From NCBI GenBank assembly GCA_010084195.1, contig RGPS01000041.1, positions 1-33,420 on the forward strand: a stretch of DNA of 33,420 bases, in the 5' to 3' direction. This DNA comes from Terriglobia bacterium. GTDB taxonomy: Bacteria; Acidobacteriota; Terriglobia; Bryobacterales; Bryobacteraceae. The number at the start of each line of letters is the position of its first letter. Positions within the stretch are counted from its first letter, which is position 1. Under the pieces are notes generated by a model. That model was not told the origin of the DNA. It saw only the letters and a program-made list of their open reading frames with translations, and searched no databases. Below are positions 23,617 through 32,451 of this stretch, piece after piece. Position numbers and translations under genes: made by a program.

Positions 23617-24785
23617 CGCAGCGCCTCGCCATTGTGGCCTCTCATCCCGTGCAGTACCAAGCACCATGGTTTCGCAACCTGGCCGCCCAGCCCGGGCTCG
23701 ACGTGGAGGTGCTGTTCGGACACTATGCCTCGGGCAGGGAACAGGCGCAGGCGGGGTTTGGTGTGGAGTTCGATTGGGACATTCCCTTGCTGGATGGTTA
23801 CGCCCACCGCTTCCTCACGAACGTTGCGTCCCAGCCTTCTGTGAACACCTTCAAGGGCATCGATACGCCCGGGATCGGTCAGGTCCTTCGTCAGGGGCGT
23901 TTCGACGCTGTGCTCGCGCTTGGCTGGCACACCAGAGGGTATTGGCAGGCTATCCAGGCGTGTTGGCGGGAAGGTACGGCTGTGATGGCCCGCAGCGACT
24001 CCCATCTGCATGATGCGCGTCCCCTTCTCACGCGGTTGGCGAAGGAGCTGCCGTATCGCTACTTCATTAGTCGCCTGGACGCGTGCCTGCCGGTCGGTAG
24101 CTGGTCGCGGGACTATTTCCTCCACTATGGCGCGCGCCCGGAGAGAACCTTTCTGGTGCCGCACTGCGCCGCCCTTCACCCGGAAGCAGAACGACCGGCG
24201 GCACTTCGGCTTGCGGGCCGACAAACCTGGGACCTTCCCCAGGACGCCCTGGTGTGCCTGCTGGCCGGGAAACTGATTCCCCGGAAGTGCCCCCTGGATT
24301 TCGTCCGGGCGATTGCGCACGCGAGTCGTTCTGCCGCCGTGGTGGGGCTGGTGGCCGGTGATGGCCCCCTACGCGAGGAAACCAGCCGTCTGGCCCAGGA
24401 CTTGAACGCGCCTGTCCGCTTTGCCGGGTTTCTAAATCAGGGGGAGATGTGCCGGGCGTATGCTGCGGCGGATGTTCTGGTTCTGCCGTCATCACAGGAG
24501 ACGTGGGGTCTGGTGGCCAATGAGGCTATGGCGTGGGGCTTACCCTGTGTTGTCAGCGAGCTGGTTGGCTGCGGTCCGGATTTGGTGGAAGAGGGGGTGA
24601 CGGGTTTCACGGTCCCGCTGCACGATTTCGAGACCCTCGCCGGAAGACTGGCTTTGCTTGCGGACGATCCGACCGCGAGGCGCGCCATGAGTGAGCAGGT
24701 GCGCCAGCGCATCGCACACTTCACGCCGCAGGCAGCTACAGATGGCGTTCTTCAGGCTATGGCTGCGATTCGGGAGGGCGCATGA
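23613..24785 (+). CDS. Glycosyltransferase family 4
   Basis: 390 aa from the ATG at 23613 (ATGA overlap). N-terminus LAIVASHPVQYQAPWFRNLA is characteristic of a GT4 subgroup in which the HPVQY.AP loop binds the acceptor. C-terminal Rossmann half: ALVCLLAGKLIPRKCPLDFV, VGLVAGDGPLREE, FAGFLNQGEM, and SSQETWGLVANEAMAWGLPC with the E-x7-E-type motif (ETWGLVANE) that contacts the nucleotide sugar. Cytoplasmic, acting on the lipid-linked repeat unit. It ends in ATGA with the polymerase gene. Confidence 0.9.
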   Translation: MTQRLAIVASHPVQYQAPWFRNLAAQPGLDVEVLFGHYASGREQAQAGFGVEFDWDIPLLDGYAHRFLTNVASQPSVNTFKGIDTPGIGQVLRQGRFDAVLALGWHTRGYWQAIQACWREGTAVMARSDSHLHDARPLLTRLAKELPYRYFISRLDACLPVGSWSRDYFLHYGARPERTFLVPHCAALHPEAERPAALRLAGRQTWDLPQDALVCLLAGKLIPRKCPLDFVRAIAHASRSAAVVGLVAGDGPLREETSRLAQDLNAPVRFAGFLNQGEMCRAYAAADVLVLPSSQETWGLVANEAMAWGLPCVVSELVGCGPDLVEEGVTGFTVPLHDFETLAGRLALLADDPTARRAMSEQVRQRIAHFTPQAATDGVLQAMAAIREGA

Positions 24786-26257
24786 GTTTCGCAGGTTCGG
24801 CCTATCCGACCCGGGTTATCAGCCACAAACGGCTGAACTTTCGGCCCCTGGTGACTTGGGTGCCGCCCCTGGCCGTCACCACGGTTCAGTGGCTGACAAC
24901 GAGTAACAAAGTGACCCTGTTCCAGGCCGTTTTGGCCGGCATTCTGCTTTGGATGCCCTGGTATGTCTACTGCAGGTGGCAGGATCACGGGCGGGCGATT
25001 TTTCCGCTCTTTTCCATGGTGGCGGCTGCGCATTGGATGACGTTTGGCTCACTGCTGTTTTGGGGTGGTCAGCCGTCGGATCCGATCTACAGTGTGCCGT
25101 TCAGCGAAGAAACTCTCTCAGCCATCGTCGGCATGGCGTGCCTGGGCGTGCTGTCGCTCCGTCTGGGTATGAAAATGCCGTTACGCTTTGCCCGGCTCTC
25201 CCGTTTTCCTGATCTCGTTCCGGGTGAGCGGTCTATGAACTATCTACATCTGGTGATGGCCTTTTGTACCTTGATGGTGCTGGCTTCGGAAGACTTCGTT
25301 GCCAGCCTCGGCAGCTTGAAGGCGGTGGCGGAAATTTTCCGGGGCGTGATTCCGCACACCATCTTTGTGATCCTGATGTACAAGTATTTGACCGGCGAGG
25401 CGAATCGGCGGGATCGTATTGTCCTGTTCTCGTTCGCCGCAGTGCGCGTTGTTCAGGGGGTCGCCGGTGGCTGGCTCGGCTCGACGATCTCTCTGGGTAT
25501 TGTGGGCTGCATCGTTTTCGTCCGGATCTATCGCCGTCTGCCGCGCAAAGCGTTACTCACCATTGTGCCCCTGCTGCTGTTCCTGCAGGCCGGTAAGCAA
25601 GCATTTCGTCAGGTTTACTGGATTGAGCAAAAATCCGGCTCCACTACCGAGAAAGTGTTGTTTTGGGTCAATGAGTCTTTTGATGTCTGGAGCAAGGCAC
25701 TGTCGGGAAACGGCAATCAACGCGATTCGGCGACGCTGGTTACGCAAACGTTTAAGCGGGTATCCTTGCTGGACCAGGCAGGCAACGTCTATGACAAGAC
25801 CCCCGGCCAGGTTCCGTACCAACTGGGCAAGTCCTACACTTTCCTGCTCATCACCTTGATTCCTCGTGCCATCTGGCCGGAAAAGCCGACAGTTAACGAC
25901 GCCAACCGATTTTACCAGGTCGCCTATGGAATGTCGACTGAGGAAGAACTGGACGGCGTTTCCATCTCGGTGGGGTTTCTGGTGGAATCGTACATGAATT
26001 TCGGCTGGCCAGGTGTGGTGTTTGTGATGTTTGGTATCGGGCTGTTCCTGGGAATCTACGAAAGGACTTTGCTGAGTGAGGAGTCGGGGCTCATACTGAA
26101 CAGCATCGGTATGGCAATCCTCTACTACTTCCTGTCGGTGGAGGCGCAGGCTGCGCAGTATCTCGGCGCGATGGGCCAACATATTGGTATGACCCTGCTG
26201 GTCCTCTCACCTATCATGCGTTTTCGAAATGCGCCGGAGCGTGAAGCTCTCGTATGA
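24782..26257 (+). CDS. Wzy-type polysaccharide polymerase (multi-pass membrane protein)
   Basis: 491 aa with about ten to twelve hydrophobic helices spread across the length and a larger outside loop at about 285-385 (residues around VYDKTPGQVPYQLGKSYTFL and PRAIWPEKPTVNDANRFYQV). The phrase IPRAIWPEKP followed by F-Y-x-V is a signature of a polymerase family seen in exopolysaccharide loci. Low sequence conservation is normal for Wzy; the assignment rests on topology, that motif and its place among Wzx, Wza and Wzc. It is expected to join repeat units on the periplasmic face. Confidence 0.78.
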   Translation: MSFAGSAYPTRVISHKRLNFRPLVTWVPPLAVTTVQWLTTSNKVTLFQAVLAGILLWMPWYVYCRWQDHGRAIFPLFSMVAAAHWMTFGSLLFWGGQPSDPIYSVPFSEETLSAIVGMACLGVLSLRLGMKMPLRFARLSRFPDLVPGERSMNYLHLVMAFCTLMVLASEDFVASLGSLKAVAEIFRGVIPHTIFVILMYKYLTGEANRRDRIVLFSFAAVRVVQGVAGGWLGSTISLGIVGCIVFVRIYRRLPRKALLTIVPLLLFLQAGKQAFRQVYWIEQKSGSTTEKVLFWVNESFDVWSKALSGNGNQRDSATLVTQTFKRVSLLDQAGNVYDKTPGQVPYQLGKSYTFLLITLIPRAIWPEKPTVNDANRFYQVAYGMSTEEELDGVSISVGFLVESYMNFGWPGVVFVMFGIGLFLGIYERTLLSEESGLILNSIGMAILYYFLSVEAQAAQYLGAMGQHIGMTLLVLSPIMRFRNAPEREALV

Positions 26258-27315
26258 CGCTCGCGGTGACTCGCGTCCTGGGCTTGTTTCCTTCGCTCGG
26301 GTATCTGGATGGAATCGGGCGCAGTGGTCTGGCTGCCTGGTCCGGGGTTGGCTCGGTGCCGGGTGTGGAACCGATTCTGGTGTGCTACGGGAAGACTTCG
26401 CCTTCGTTTGAGACCGGGGGGAAGATCCTGCACTCCCGGTCCCATGTCGGCACCTTACTGAATACCATGCGTGCCGGAGCTTCGTTTCAAATGACGCTTG
26501 TCTGGCACGTTCATCTCCTCCGCCTGCTGCCTTTCCTCCGGGGTGCAGGCAAGGTGGTGGTTTATCTGCACGGCATCGAAGCGTGGCGGCCACTTCCTGT
26601 TTCGGTGCGAAAACAGATGTCGAGGGTAGCTCTGGTGCTGTCGAACTCTGACTACACCTGGAATCGTTTTCTGGAGCACAATCCTCAATTCGCATCGCTG
26701 CCCCACACCACCGTCCCGCTGGGGCTGGACTGCCCTGTGCAGCACCAGATCGCGGCCCCGGCCGTGGTACCCATGGCCCTGATGATTGGACGCATAACCC
26801 GCACCGAGGCTTACAAGGGGCACGACGCAGTTGTGTCGGTCTGGCCTGACGTGCGTCGCCGGATTCCCGGCGCGGAACTCCACGTAATCGGCCCGGGTGA
26901 CCTCTACGACGATCTTCGTGCTCTGGCCACCCGGCACGGCGTCGCCGATTCCTGTCACTTTCATGGTCCGATCAGAAGTCAGGCCCGGAAAGAAGAATTG
27001 TTGGTTCAAAGCCGTTGTATGGCCCTGCCCAGCCGGGGTGAGGGCTTTGGTCTCGCGTACATCGAAAGTATGCGGTTTGGTCGGCCCTGTCTGGTCAGCA
27101 ATTCGGACGCGGGCAGGGAAGTGGTTCAGCCCCCGGAGGCTGGCCTGGCCGCTGACCCGCAAGATCGCCAGGGCCTGGTCCATGCGCTCTGCTCGCTGCT
27201 ATCCGCCGGACCCGAGTGGGATGCCTGCGCTTCGCGGGCCCGTGCACGCTACGAGGCGCACTATACCGAGGCGGCATTCGTTGCGCGACTCAATGCTGCC
27301 CTGGGGCTCACGTGA
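26254..27315 (+). CDS. Glycosyltransferase family 4
   Basis: 353 aa, ATGA overlap at the start. The N-terminal half is short (LGLFPSLGYLDGIGRSGLAA; VVVYLHGIEAWRPL gives the HG.E motif). The donor half is clear: ALMIGRITRTEAYKGHDAVV, AELHVIGPGDLYDDLRAL, CHFHGPI, then PSRGEGFGLAYIESMRFGRP, the E-x7-E GT4 motif. Cytoplasmic; specificity unknown. It ends in GTGA with the next glycosyltransferase. Confidence 0.9.
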   Translation: MTLAVTRVLGLFPSLGYLDGIGRSGLAAWSGVGSVPGVEPILVCYGKTSPSFETGGKILHSRSHVGTLLNTMRAGASFQMTLVWHVHLLRLLPFLRGAGKVVVYLHGIEAWRPLPVSVRKQMSRVALVLSNSDYTWNRFLEHNPQFASLPHTTVPLGLDCPVQHQIAAPAVVPMALMIGRITRTEAYKGHDAVVSVWPDVRRRIPGAELHVIGPGDLYDDLRALATRHGVADSCHFHGPIRSQARKEELLVQSRCMALPSRGEGFGLAYIESMRFGRPCLVSNSDAGREVVQPPEAGLAADPQDRQGLVHALCSLLSAGPEWDACASRARARYEAHYTEAAFVARLNAALGLT

Positions 27316-28469
27316 AAGTCCTGCATGTGATTCCGTCAGTCAGTGAAGTGCGGGGAGGCCCCACTGAAAATCTTCGTGTTTCGACGGCTGCTCTGATTTC
27401 GCTGGGCATGGAAGTCCATGTTGCCACCACCGACGATGACGGCCCCGGGGCTCGTCTCCGGCCCCCTGCGGGAGGCGTTGAGAAAAGGGACGGCGTGATT
27501 CTGTACTATTTCCCTCGTCAAACCAGTTTTTACAGCTTTTCCGCGCCGCTGTTCCTGTGGCTTTGGCGCAACGTGCGGAATTACGATCTGATCCACATCC
27601 ATGCGCTGTTCAACTTCCCGGCCCTGGCTGCAGGTCTGATTGCTAATCTGAGACAGGTTCCTTACATTCTGAGGCCTCTCGGCACACTTGCGCAATGGGG
27701 TTTCCGGACCAGACGTCCGTTCCTGAAACGCATGTCGTTCCGTTTCCTGGAAGGTCCGCTGCTGGGCCGGGCCGCCGCCGTGCACTGCACCAGCGAAATG
27801 GAGCGGAGGGAGTGTGCCGGGTTCCGGACTGTGGTTATTCCGAACCCGGTGGAGACGACACCGCTGCTGGCTCCTTTGCCTGGCGCGGAGAGGACCGTTC
27901 TCTTCCTGGGGCGGCTTGATCCGAAAAAAGGGCTGGATCTGCTGCTGCCGGCTTTTGCTTCCGTTGTGAAGACCTGCCCGGAAGCCCGACTGCGGCTGGT
28001 GGGGGACGGTACCGCTGATTTTGTGGCCGCTTTGAAACAGACGGTGCGGGACCTGGACCTTCAGGACCACGTCTTTTTCTCCGGGTTTCTGAAGGGTGAG
28101 GCTCGACGCGAAGCCTGGCGGTCGGCCTCCATCTTCGTCCTGACATCCCGGACCGAGAATTTCGGGATCTCCGTGGTGGAAGCGATGGAGCGGGGCTTGC
28201 CGGTAGTGATCTCTGATGAGGTTGGTATCTGGGAACAGGTCGCCTCCTGCGAAGCGGGGATCGTTGTGCCCTGTGATGTCGGCCCTATAGCGGCTGCGCT
28301 GCTGCGGTTGCTGGAAGATGCGCCGCTGCGCGAGCGACTGGGCCACAAGGGTCGAACTGCTGCTCAGGAGCTCTATTCTCCGGCCTCCGTGGCGCGCTCG
28401 CTGGCTGATCTTTATTCGGGAATTTGCGCCGGACGTCCGTCGCACGAGCGGGAGGCCCGGCGTGGCTGA
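27312..28469 (+). CDS. Glycosyltransferase family 4
   Basis: 385 aa from a GTG at 27312 in a GTGA overlap. The protein opens VKVLHVIPSVSEVRGGPTEN, the glycine-rich GT4 loop; an ATG at 27216 in the same frame lies inside the previous gene and is unlikely. Other marks are DLIHIHALFNFPALAAGL, PYILRPLGTLAQWG, VLFLGRLDPKKGLDLLLPAF, LRLVGDGTADF, VFFSGFLKGE, and TSRTENFGISVVEAMERGLP (E-x7-E). Resembles mannosyl/fucosyl-type transferases of colanic-acid style clusters, but donor identity is not readable. Confidence 0.9.
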   Translation: MKVLHVIPSVSEVRGGPTENLRVSTAALISLGMEVHVATTDDDGPGARLRPPAGGVEKRDGVILYYFPRQTSFYSFSAPLFLWLWRNVRNYDLIHIHALFNFPALAAGLIANLRQVPYILRPLGTLAQWGFRTRRPFLKRMSFRFLEGPLLGRAAAVHCTSEMERRECAGFRTVVIPNPVETTPLLAPLPGAERTVLFLGRLDPKKGLDLLLPAFASVVKTCPEARLRLVGDGTADFVAALKQTVRDLDLQDHVFFSGFLKGEARREAWRSASIFVLTSRTENFGISVVEAMERGLPVVISDEVGIWEQVASCEAGIVVPCDVGPIAAALLRLLEDAPLRERLGHKGRTAAQELYSPASVARSLADLYSGICAGRPSHEREARRG

Positions 28470-29379
28470 GATGCATGCTGTCGAAGCGAGGCTGCCGGAT
28501 CCACGCCAGCTGGACGTGATTATTCTGACGCTGAACGAGGAACTGAATCTGCCGGCCTGTCTGGCCAGCCTCGCTTCGCTGGAGTGTACGGTTTACGTGG
28601 TGGACAGCGGCTCCACTGACAATACGCTTGCCCTGGCGCGTGCCGCCGGGGCCAACGTGTACTCAAATCCCTTTGAAAGCTATGGCCAGCAGAGGAATTG
28701 GGCCCTGCAGGCCCTGCCGCTGGGCAGCGAATGGATTCTGAACCTGGATGCGGACGAGCGTTTGACCCCGGAACTTGCCGTAGAGATTGCGGCGACCATC
28801 GCGCAGGGGCCCGTCCTGTTTGACGGCTACAGGCTGCGGCGCCGAACTGTCTTTATGGGGCGCTGGATTCGTTACGGCGGGCACTATCCGAACTATCAGT
28901 TGCGGCTGTTCCGCCGCTCCAAAGGGGCCTGTGAGGATCGGCGCTACGACCAGCACTTCGTGGTCAACGGTCCGGTGAGCTCGCTTCGGAATGACTATAT
29001 TGATGTGACGGCGTCCGGTCTTCCGGCCTGGAGTGCACGCCATATCCGGTGGGCAGCGGCAGAAGCGGAGGAGCTTACCTCCGGCGCGGGGGATTCCGGC
29101 TTGCGAGTCCAGGCCAGTTTGACGGAAGGTCCGATTGCGCGCAAGCGCTGGCTGCGGGACATTCTTTACGCGAAGACGCCGCTCTTTGTCCGCCCGATCG
29201 GCTATTTCCTGTACAGATATTTCTTCCGTCTTGGCTTTCTGGACGGGAGGGAAGGTCTGATCTTTCACTTCCTTCAGGGTTTTTGGTTCCGGTTTCTGGT
29301 AGATTCCATCATCTTTGAGCGTCAGAGATTTGAGCGTCATAAAGAAGCTCGGCAGCATCATAAACGGAACGACGTTTAA
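28462..29379 (+). CDS. Glycosyltransferase family 2, WaaE/KdtX-like
   Basis: 305 aa from a GTG at 28462 (8-nt overlap, GGAG 7 nt upstream); an ATG three codons later is an alternative. GT-A fold: DVIILTLNEELNLPACLASL (18-37), VVDSGSTDNTL (46-56), QQRNWAL (76-82) and the metal-binding NLDADERL (94-101). This is the pattern of the WaaE-like lipopolysaccharide-core glucosyltransferases. The C-terminal part (about 225-290) has amphipathic and hydrophobic helices (FVRPIGYFLYRYFFRLGFLD) for membrane attachment. It adds one sugar in the cytosol, probably to a lipid-linked acceptor. Confidence 0.9.
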   Translation: MAEMHAVEARLPDPRQLDVIILTLNEELNLPACLASLASLECTVYVVDSGSTDNTLALARAAGANVYSNPFESYGQQRNWALQALPLGSEWILNLDADERLTPELAVEIAATIAQGPVLFDGYRLRRRTVFMGRWIRYGGHYPNYQLRLFRRSKGACEDRRYDQHFVVNGPVSSLRNDYIDVTASGLPAWSARHIRWAAAEAEELTSGAGDSGLRVQASLTEGPIARKRWLRDILYAKTPLFVRPIGYFLYRYFFRLGFLDGREGLIFHFLQGFWFRFLVDSIIFERQRFERHKEARQHHKRNDV

Positions 29380-29382
29380 GAA

Positions 29383-31131
29383 ATGCATATTCTTGGTCTC
29401 AACGCCTGGCACGGTGATTCATCCGCCGCCCGGTTTACCGATGGGCAACTCGCCTTCGCGATCGAAGAAGAACGGTTGAACCGCATCAAGCACTGGGCGG
29501 GGTTTCCCGCTCTGGCTGCTGAGGCCTGCCTCGCCGGGGTGGATCGCAGTGCTGTCAGCCATGTTGCGATCGGGCGCAACACACGGGCCAACCTGCTGCG
29601 AAAACTGCTGTATGTGGCGACAACTCCTGCTGCGTTTTCCATGGCCCTGAAGCGCCTGCGCAATGCGGCGCGCGTGGCCAGCCTGCCTTCGTTGTTAGCG
29701 GATTTGCAACTGGCTCACGCGCAGGTTCATTTTGTGGAACACCACCGGGCGCACCTGGCAAGCGCTTTTTTCGCCTCCCCGTTTGACGAGGCCGCGGTGG
29801 TTTCGCTCGACGGTTTTGGTGACTTTTCGAGCGCGATGTGGGGTGTGGGCAGGGGCAACAGGATTGATGTTCGAGGCGCGGTTCGTTTTCCCCATTCTCT
29901 GGGGATCTTCTATTCGGCGTTTACGCAGATCCTTGGCTTCCCGAAGTATGGCGACGAGTACAAAATGATGGGCCTGGCCGCTTTCGGCAAGCCAATTTAT
30001 ACAGATAAAGTGCGCCAGGTTATACACCTGAATTCCGATAGAATTCGTCTGGATCTCCGCTATTTCGTCCACCATGCTGCGGGGACAGAAATGTCCTGGG
30101 AGGGTGGGGAGCCGGTGGTCGGGGCCCTTTACTCTGGCCTGATGTCGGCGCAATTTGGGCCTGTCAGAGCTCCGGAGGAGGACCTGACTCCCCGGCATGC
30201 TGACCTGGCCGCCTCTGTCCAGGTGATTTTCGAAGAGATCTACTTTGGCTACCTCCGTTTTGTGGCGAAGGCGACGGGTATGCGGAAAGTCTGCCTGGCG
30301 GGTGGTGTGGCCCTCAACTGCGCAGCCAACGGCCGCATATTTTCGGAGACGCCCTTCTCCGACGTGTTTATCCAGCCGGCTTCTCATGACGCCGGTATCT
30401 CCATTGGGGCTGCTCTGCACGTAGCGCACGAGGAACTTGGCCAGCCACGCTCCTTCGTGATGCGGCACGCCTGCTGGGGGCCGGACTACTCTGACGCGGC
30501 CGTGCAGCAGGCCCTGGACGCTGCAGGCATTGTCTATACCTCTCATTCCGAAGAAGATCTGCTGGCTCAAACGGCCGAAGCCATCGCCTCCGGGCTGGTG
30601 GTTGGCTGGTTTCAGGGCCGGATGGAATTTGGTCCCAGGGCGCTGGGGTGTCGCAGCATCCTGGCGGATCCACGCCGCGCCGATATGAAGGATATCTTGA
30701 ATATCCGGATCAAACGAAGGGAACCGTTCAGGCCATTCTGCCCCTCTATAACGGCAGAGGACACCGGGAAGTACTTTGAGCTCGACTACCCCTCACCGTT
30801 TATGGTTCAGGCCTATAGTATCCGTCCGGAGATGCGGTCGAAGCTTCCGGCGGTGACCCATGAAGATGGGACGGGACGTCTCCAGACCGTAGAAAAAGAC
30901 ACGAATCCCCGGTACTGGGGCCTGCTCCGTGCGTTCGAAAAACTTTCCGGGCTTCCAATTCTTATCAATACGTCGTTTAATGAAAATGAGCCCATTGTGA
31001 ATACTCCGCTACAGGCCATCGATTGTTTTCTTAGAACCCGCATGGACATGCTGGTCATCGGCTCGTTCATCGCGCGTCGGCAGGACAACAAGCGCGCCGG
31101 AAGTCATGAACCTCATGGGGCTCCTGTTTGA
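29383..31131 (+). CDS. NodU/TobZ-family carbamoyltransferase
   Basis: 582 aa, starting 3 nt after the previous stop. The N-terminal Kae1-like domain has MHILGLNAWHGDSSAA, IEEERLNRIKHWAG, the metal-binding EHHRAH (119-124), SLDGFGDFSSA and KVCLAGGVALNCAANGRI. The C-terminal YrdC-like domain (from about 350) carries GRMEFGPRALGCRSILADPR and FNENEPIVNTP, all family hallmarks. These enzymes move a carbamoyl group from carbamoyl phosphate, via carbamoyl-AMP, to a sugar hydroxyl. In this cluster it most likely carbamoylates the polysaccharide repeat unit. The stop overlaps the next start (TTGA). Confidence 0.93.
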   Translation: MHILGLNAWHGDSSAARFTDGQLAFAIEEERLNRIKHWAGFPALAAEACLAGVDRSAVSHVAIGRNTRANLLRKLLYVATTPAAFSMALKRLRNAARVASLPSLLADLQLAHAQVHFVEHHRAHLASAFFASPFDEAAVVSLDGFGDFSSAMWGVGRGNRIDVRGAVRFPHSLGIFYSAFTQILGFPKYGDEYKMMGLAAFGKPIYTDKVRQVIHLNSDRIRLDLRYFVHHAAGTEMSWEGGEPVVGALYSGLMSAQFGPVRAPEEDLTPRHADLAASVQVIFEEIYFGYLRFVAKATGMRKVCLAGGVALNCAANGRIFSETPFSDVFIQPASHDAGISIGAALHVAHEELGQPRSFVMRHACWGPDYSDAAVQQALDAAGIVYTSHSEEDLLAQTAEAIASGLVVGWFQGRMEFGPRALGCRSILADPRRADMKDILNIRIKRREPFRPFCPSITAEDTGKYFELDYPSPFMVQAYSIRPEMRSKLPAVTHEDGTGRLQTVEKDTNPRYWGLLRAFEKLSGLPILINTSFNENEPIVNTPLQAIDCFLRTRMDMLVIGSFIARRQDNKRAGSHEPHGAPV

Positions 31132-32450
31132 GAGTACTGCTCGTCAATCAGGCGTTTCGTCCCGATACGGTGTCCAGCGGCCAGCATGCTGCGGATCTGG
31201 CGGAAGGTTTGGCGCGGGCCGGCCATGCGGTGACCGTTGTCACCGGGCGCCGGGCATACGATGATCCGTCGCGCATCTTTCCGGCGGAGGAGGAATGGAG
31301 AGGCGTCCGCATCCTTCGCGTGCCCTCCACGGGTCTGGGCAAGGGAGCCCGCTGGCGGCGTGCCATCGACTTCGGCTCCTTTCTGCTGACTTGTTTCTTT
31401 CGCCTGCTGCTGCTGCCGAAGTTCGACGTCACCATCGCAATGACCTCGCCGCCGCTGGTGGGGGCGCTGGCGGCCGCGATTGTTCAACTCAAGGGCGGGG
31501 CGCTGGTATCCTGGATCCTGGATCTGAATCCGGACGAGGCGATTGCCGCCGGCTGGTTGAGCGAAACTTCGGTGGTCGGGCAGACGCTGGAAAGCCTGCT
31601 GCGGTTTTGTCTCCGGGCCTCGGCCCGAATCTTTGTGATGGATCGCTTTATGGCGGCTCGCGTCGCCACTCGCGGGGTTGCCCCGCGGCACCTGGCAGTG
31701 ATGCCGCCATGGTCCCATTCGGAGAAAGTTGTCTTCGACCCCGAAGGCCGTGAAGAATTTCGGCGACAGCAGGGTTTAACGGATAAGTTTGTCGTGATGT
31801 ACTCCGGGAACCACAGCCCGTGCCATCCGCTCGATACGCTGCTCAGCGCGGCACTTGCCCTGCGCGATGACCCGGCGGTCATTTTCCTGTTTGTGGGGGG
31901 CGGTAGTGAGTTTCGGAAGGTGGCTAATTTCGCTGCAGAGAATCAGCTCACCAACATCCGGCAATTGCCCTACCAACTCATTGACAGTCTTGCCGCCTCC
32001 CTGTCGGCGGCCGATCTCCACGCTGTGGTTATGGGCGAACCCTTCGTTGGCATTGTGCATACCTGCAAGGTGTATAACATTCTTTCGCTGGGCATTCCCT
32101 TTGTCTACATTGGCCCCGGCCGCAGTCACATCATGGATCTGGCGTCCAGCGGTACCGCGGCCGTCTGGATGCACCATGCGCTGGCCGGCGACACAACCCG
32201 GGTTCTGGAGATCATTCGTCACGTGAATGAAATGGGACCGTACCCCCGCCGCTGGGAACAGGCCGTTTCGAAGGAATTTGCGCAGGAGACCATCCTGCCG
32301 CGCATGATTCGTGAGATTGAGAAGGTGGCTGCTTCCCCGGACGCACCTTCTCCTCCTGATCTGCAACCACCCCCCGCGGAGGGCGAAGTGTTCGGTGCCC
32401 CGGAACTCATCGACGATGTTCTGCGGGAGTTGCACAAGAGCGATCACTAA
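31128..32450 (+). CDS. Glycosyltransferase family 4, WbuB/WcaI-like
   Basis: 440 aa from a TTG at 31128 in a TTGA overlap; no ATG is available near the conserved N-terminus VLLVNQAFRPDTVSSGQHAA. This loop plus VTVVTGRRAYDD and FDVTIAMTSPPLVGALAA is the style of WcaI/WbuB-like enzymes. The donor half has FVVMYSGNHSPCHPLDTLL, VIFLFVGGGSEF and ADLHAVVMGEPFVGIVHTCK, then a Y-N-I-L-S-L-G-I-P segment. The C-terminal 60 residues are Pro-rich and not conserved. Adds a sugar in the cytosol; specificity unknown. Confidence 0.87.
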   Translation: MRVLLVNQAFRPDTVSSGQHAADLAEGLARAGHAVTVVTGRRAYDDPSRIFPAEEEWRGVRILRVPSTGLGKGARWRRAIDFGSFLLTCFFRLLLLPKFDVTIAMTSPPLVGALAAAIVQLKGGALVSWILDLNPDEAIAAGWLSETSVVGQTLESLLRFCLRASARIFVMDRFMAARVATRGVAPRHLAVMPPWSHSEKVVFDPEGREEFRRQQGLTDKFVVMYSGNHSPCHPLDTLLSAALALRDDPAVIFLFVGGGSEFRKVANFAAENQLTNIRQLPYQLIDSLAASLSAADLHAVVMGEPFVGIVHTCKVYNILSLGIPFVYIGPGRSHIMDLASSGTAAVWMHHALAGDTTRVLEIIRHVNEMGPYPRRWEQAVSKEFAQETILPRMIREIEKVAASPDAPSPPDLQPPPAEGEVFGAPELIDDVLRELHKSDH

Positions 32451-32451
32451 C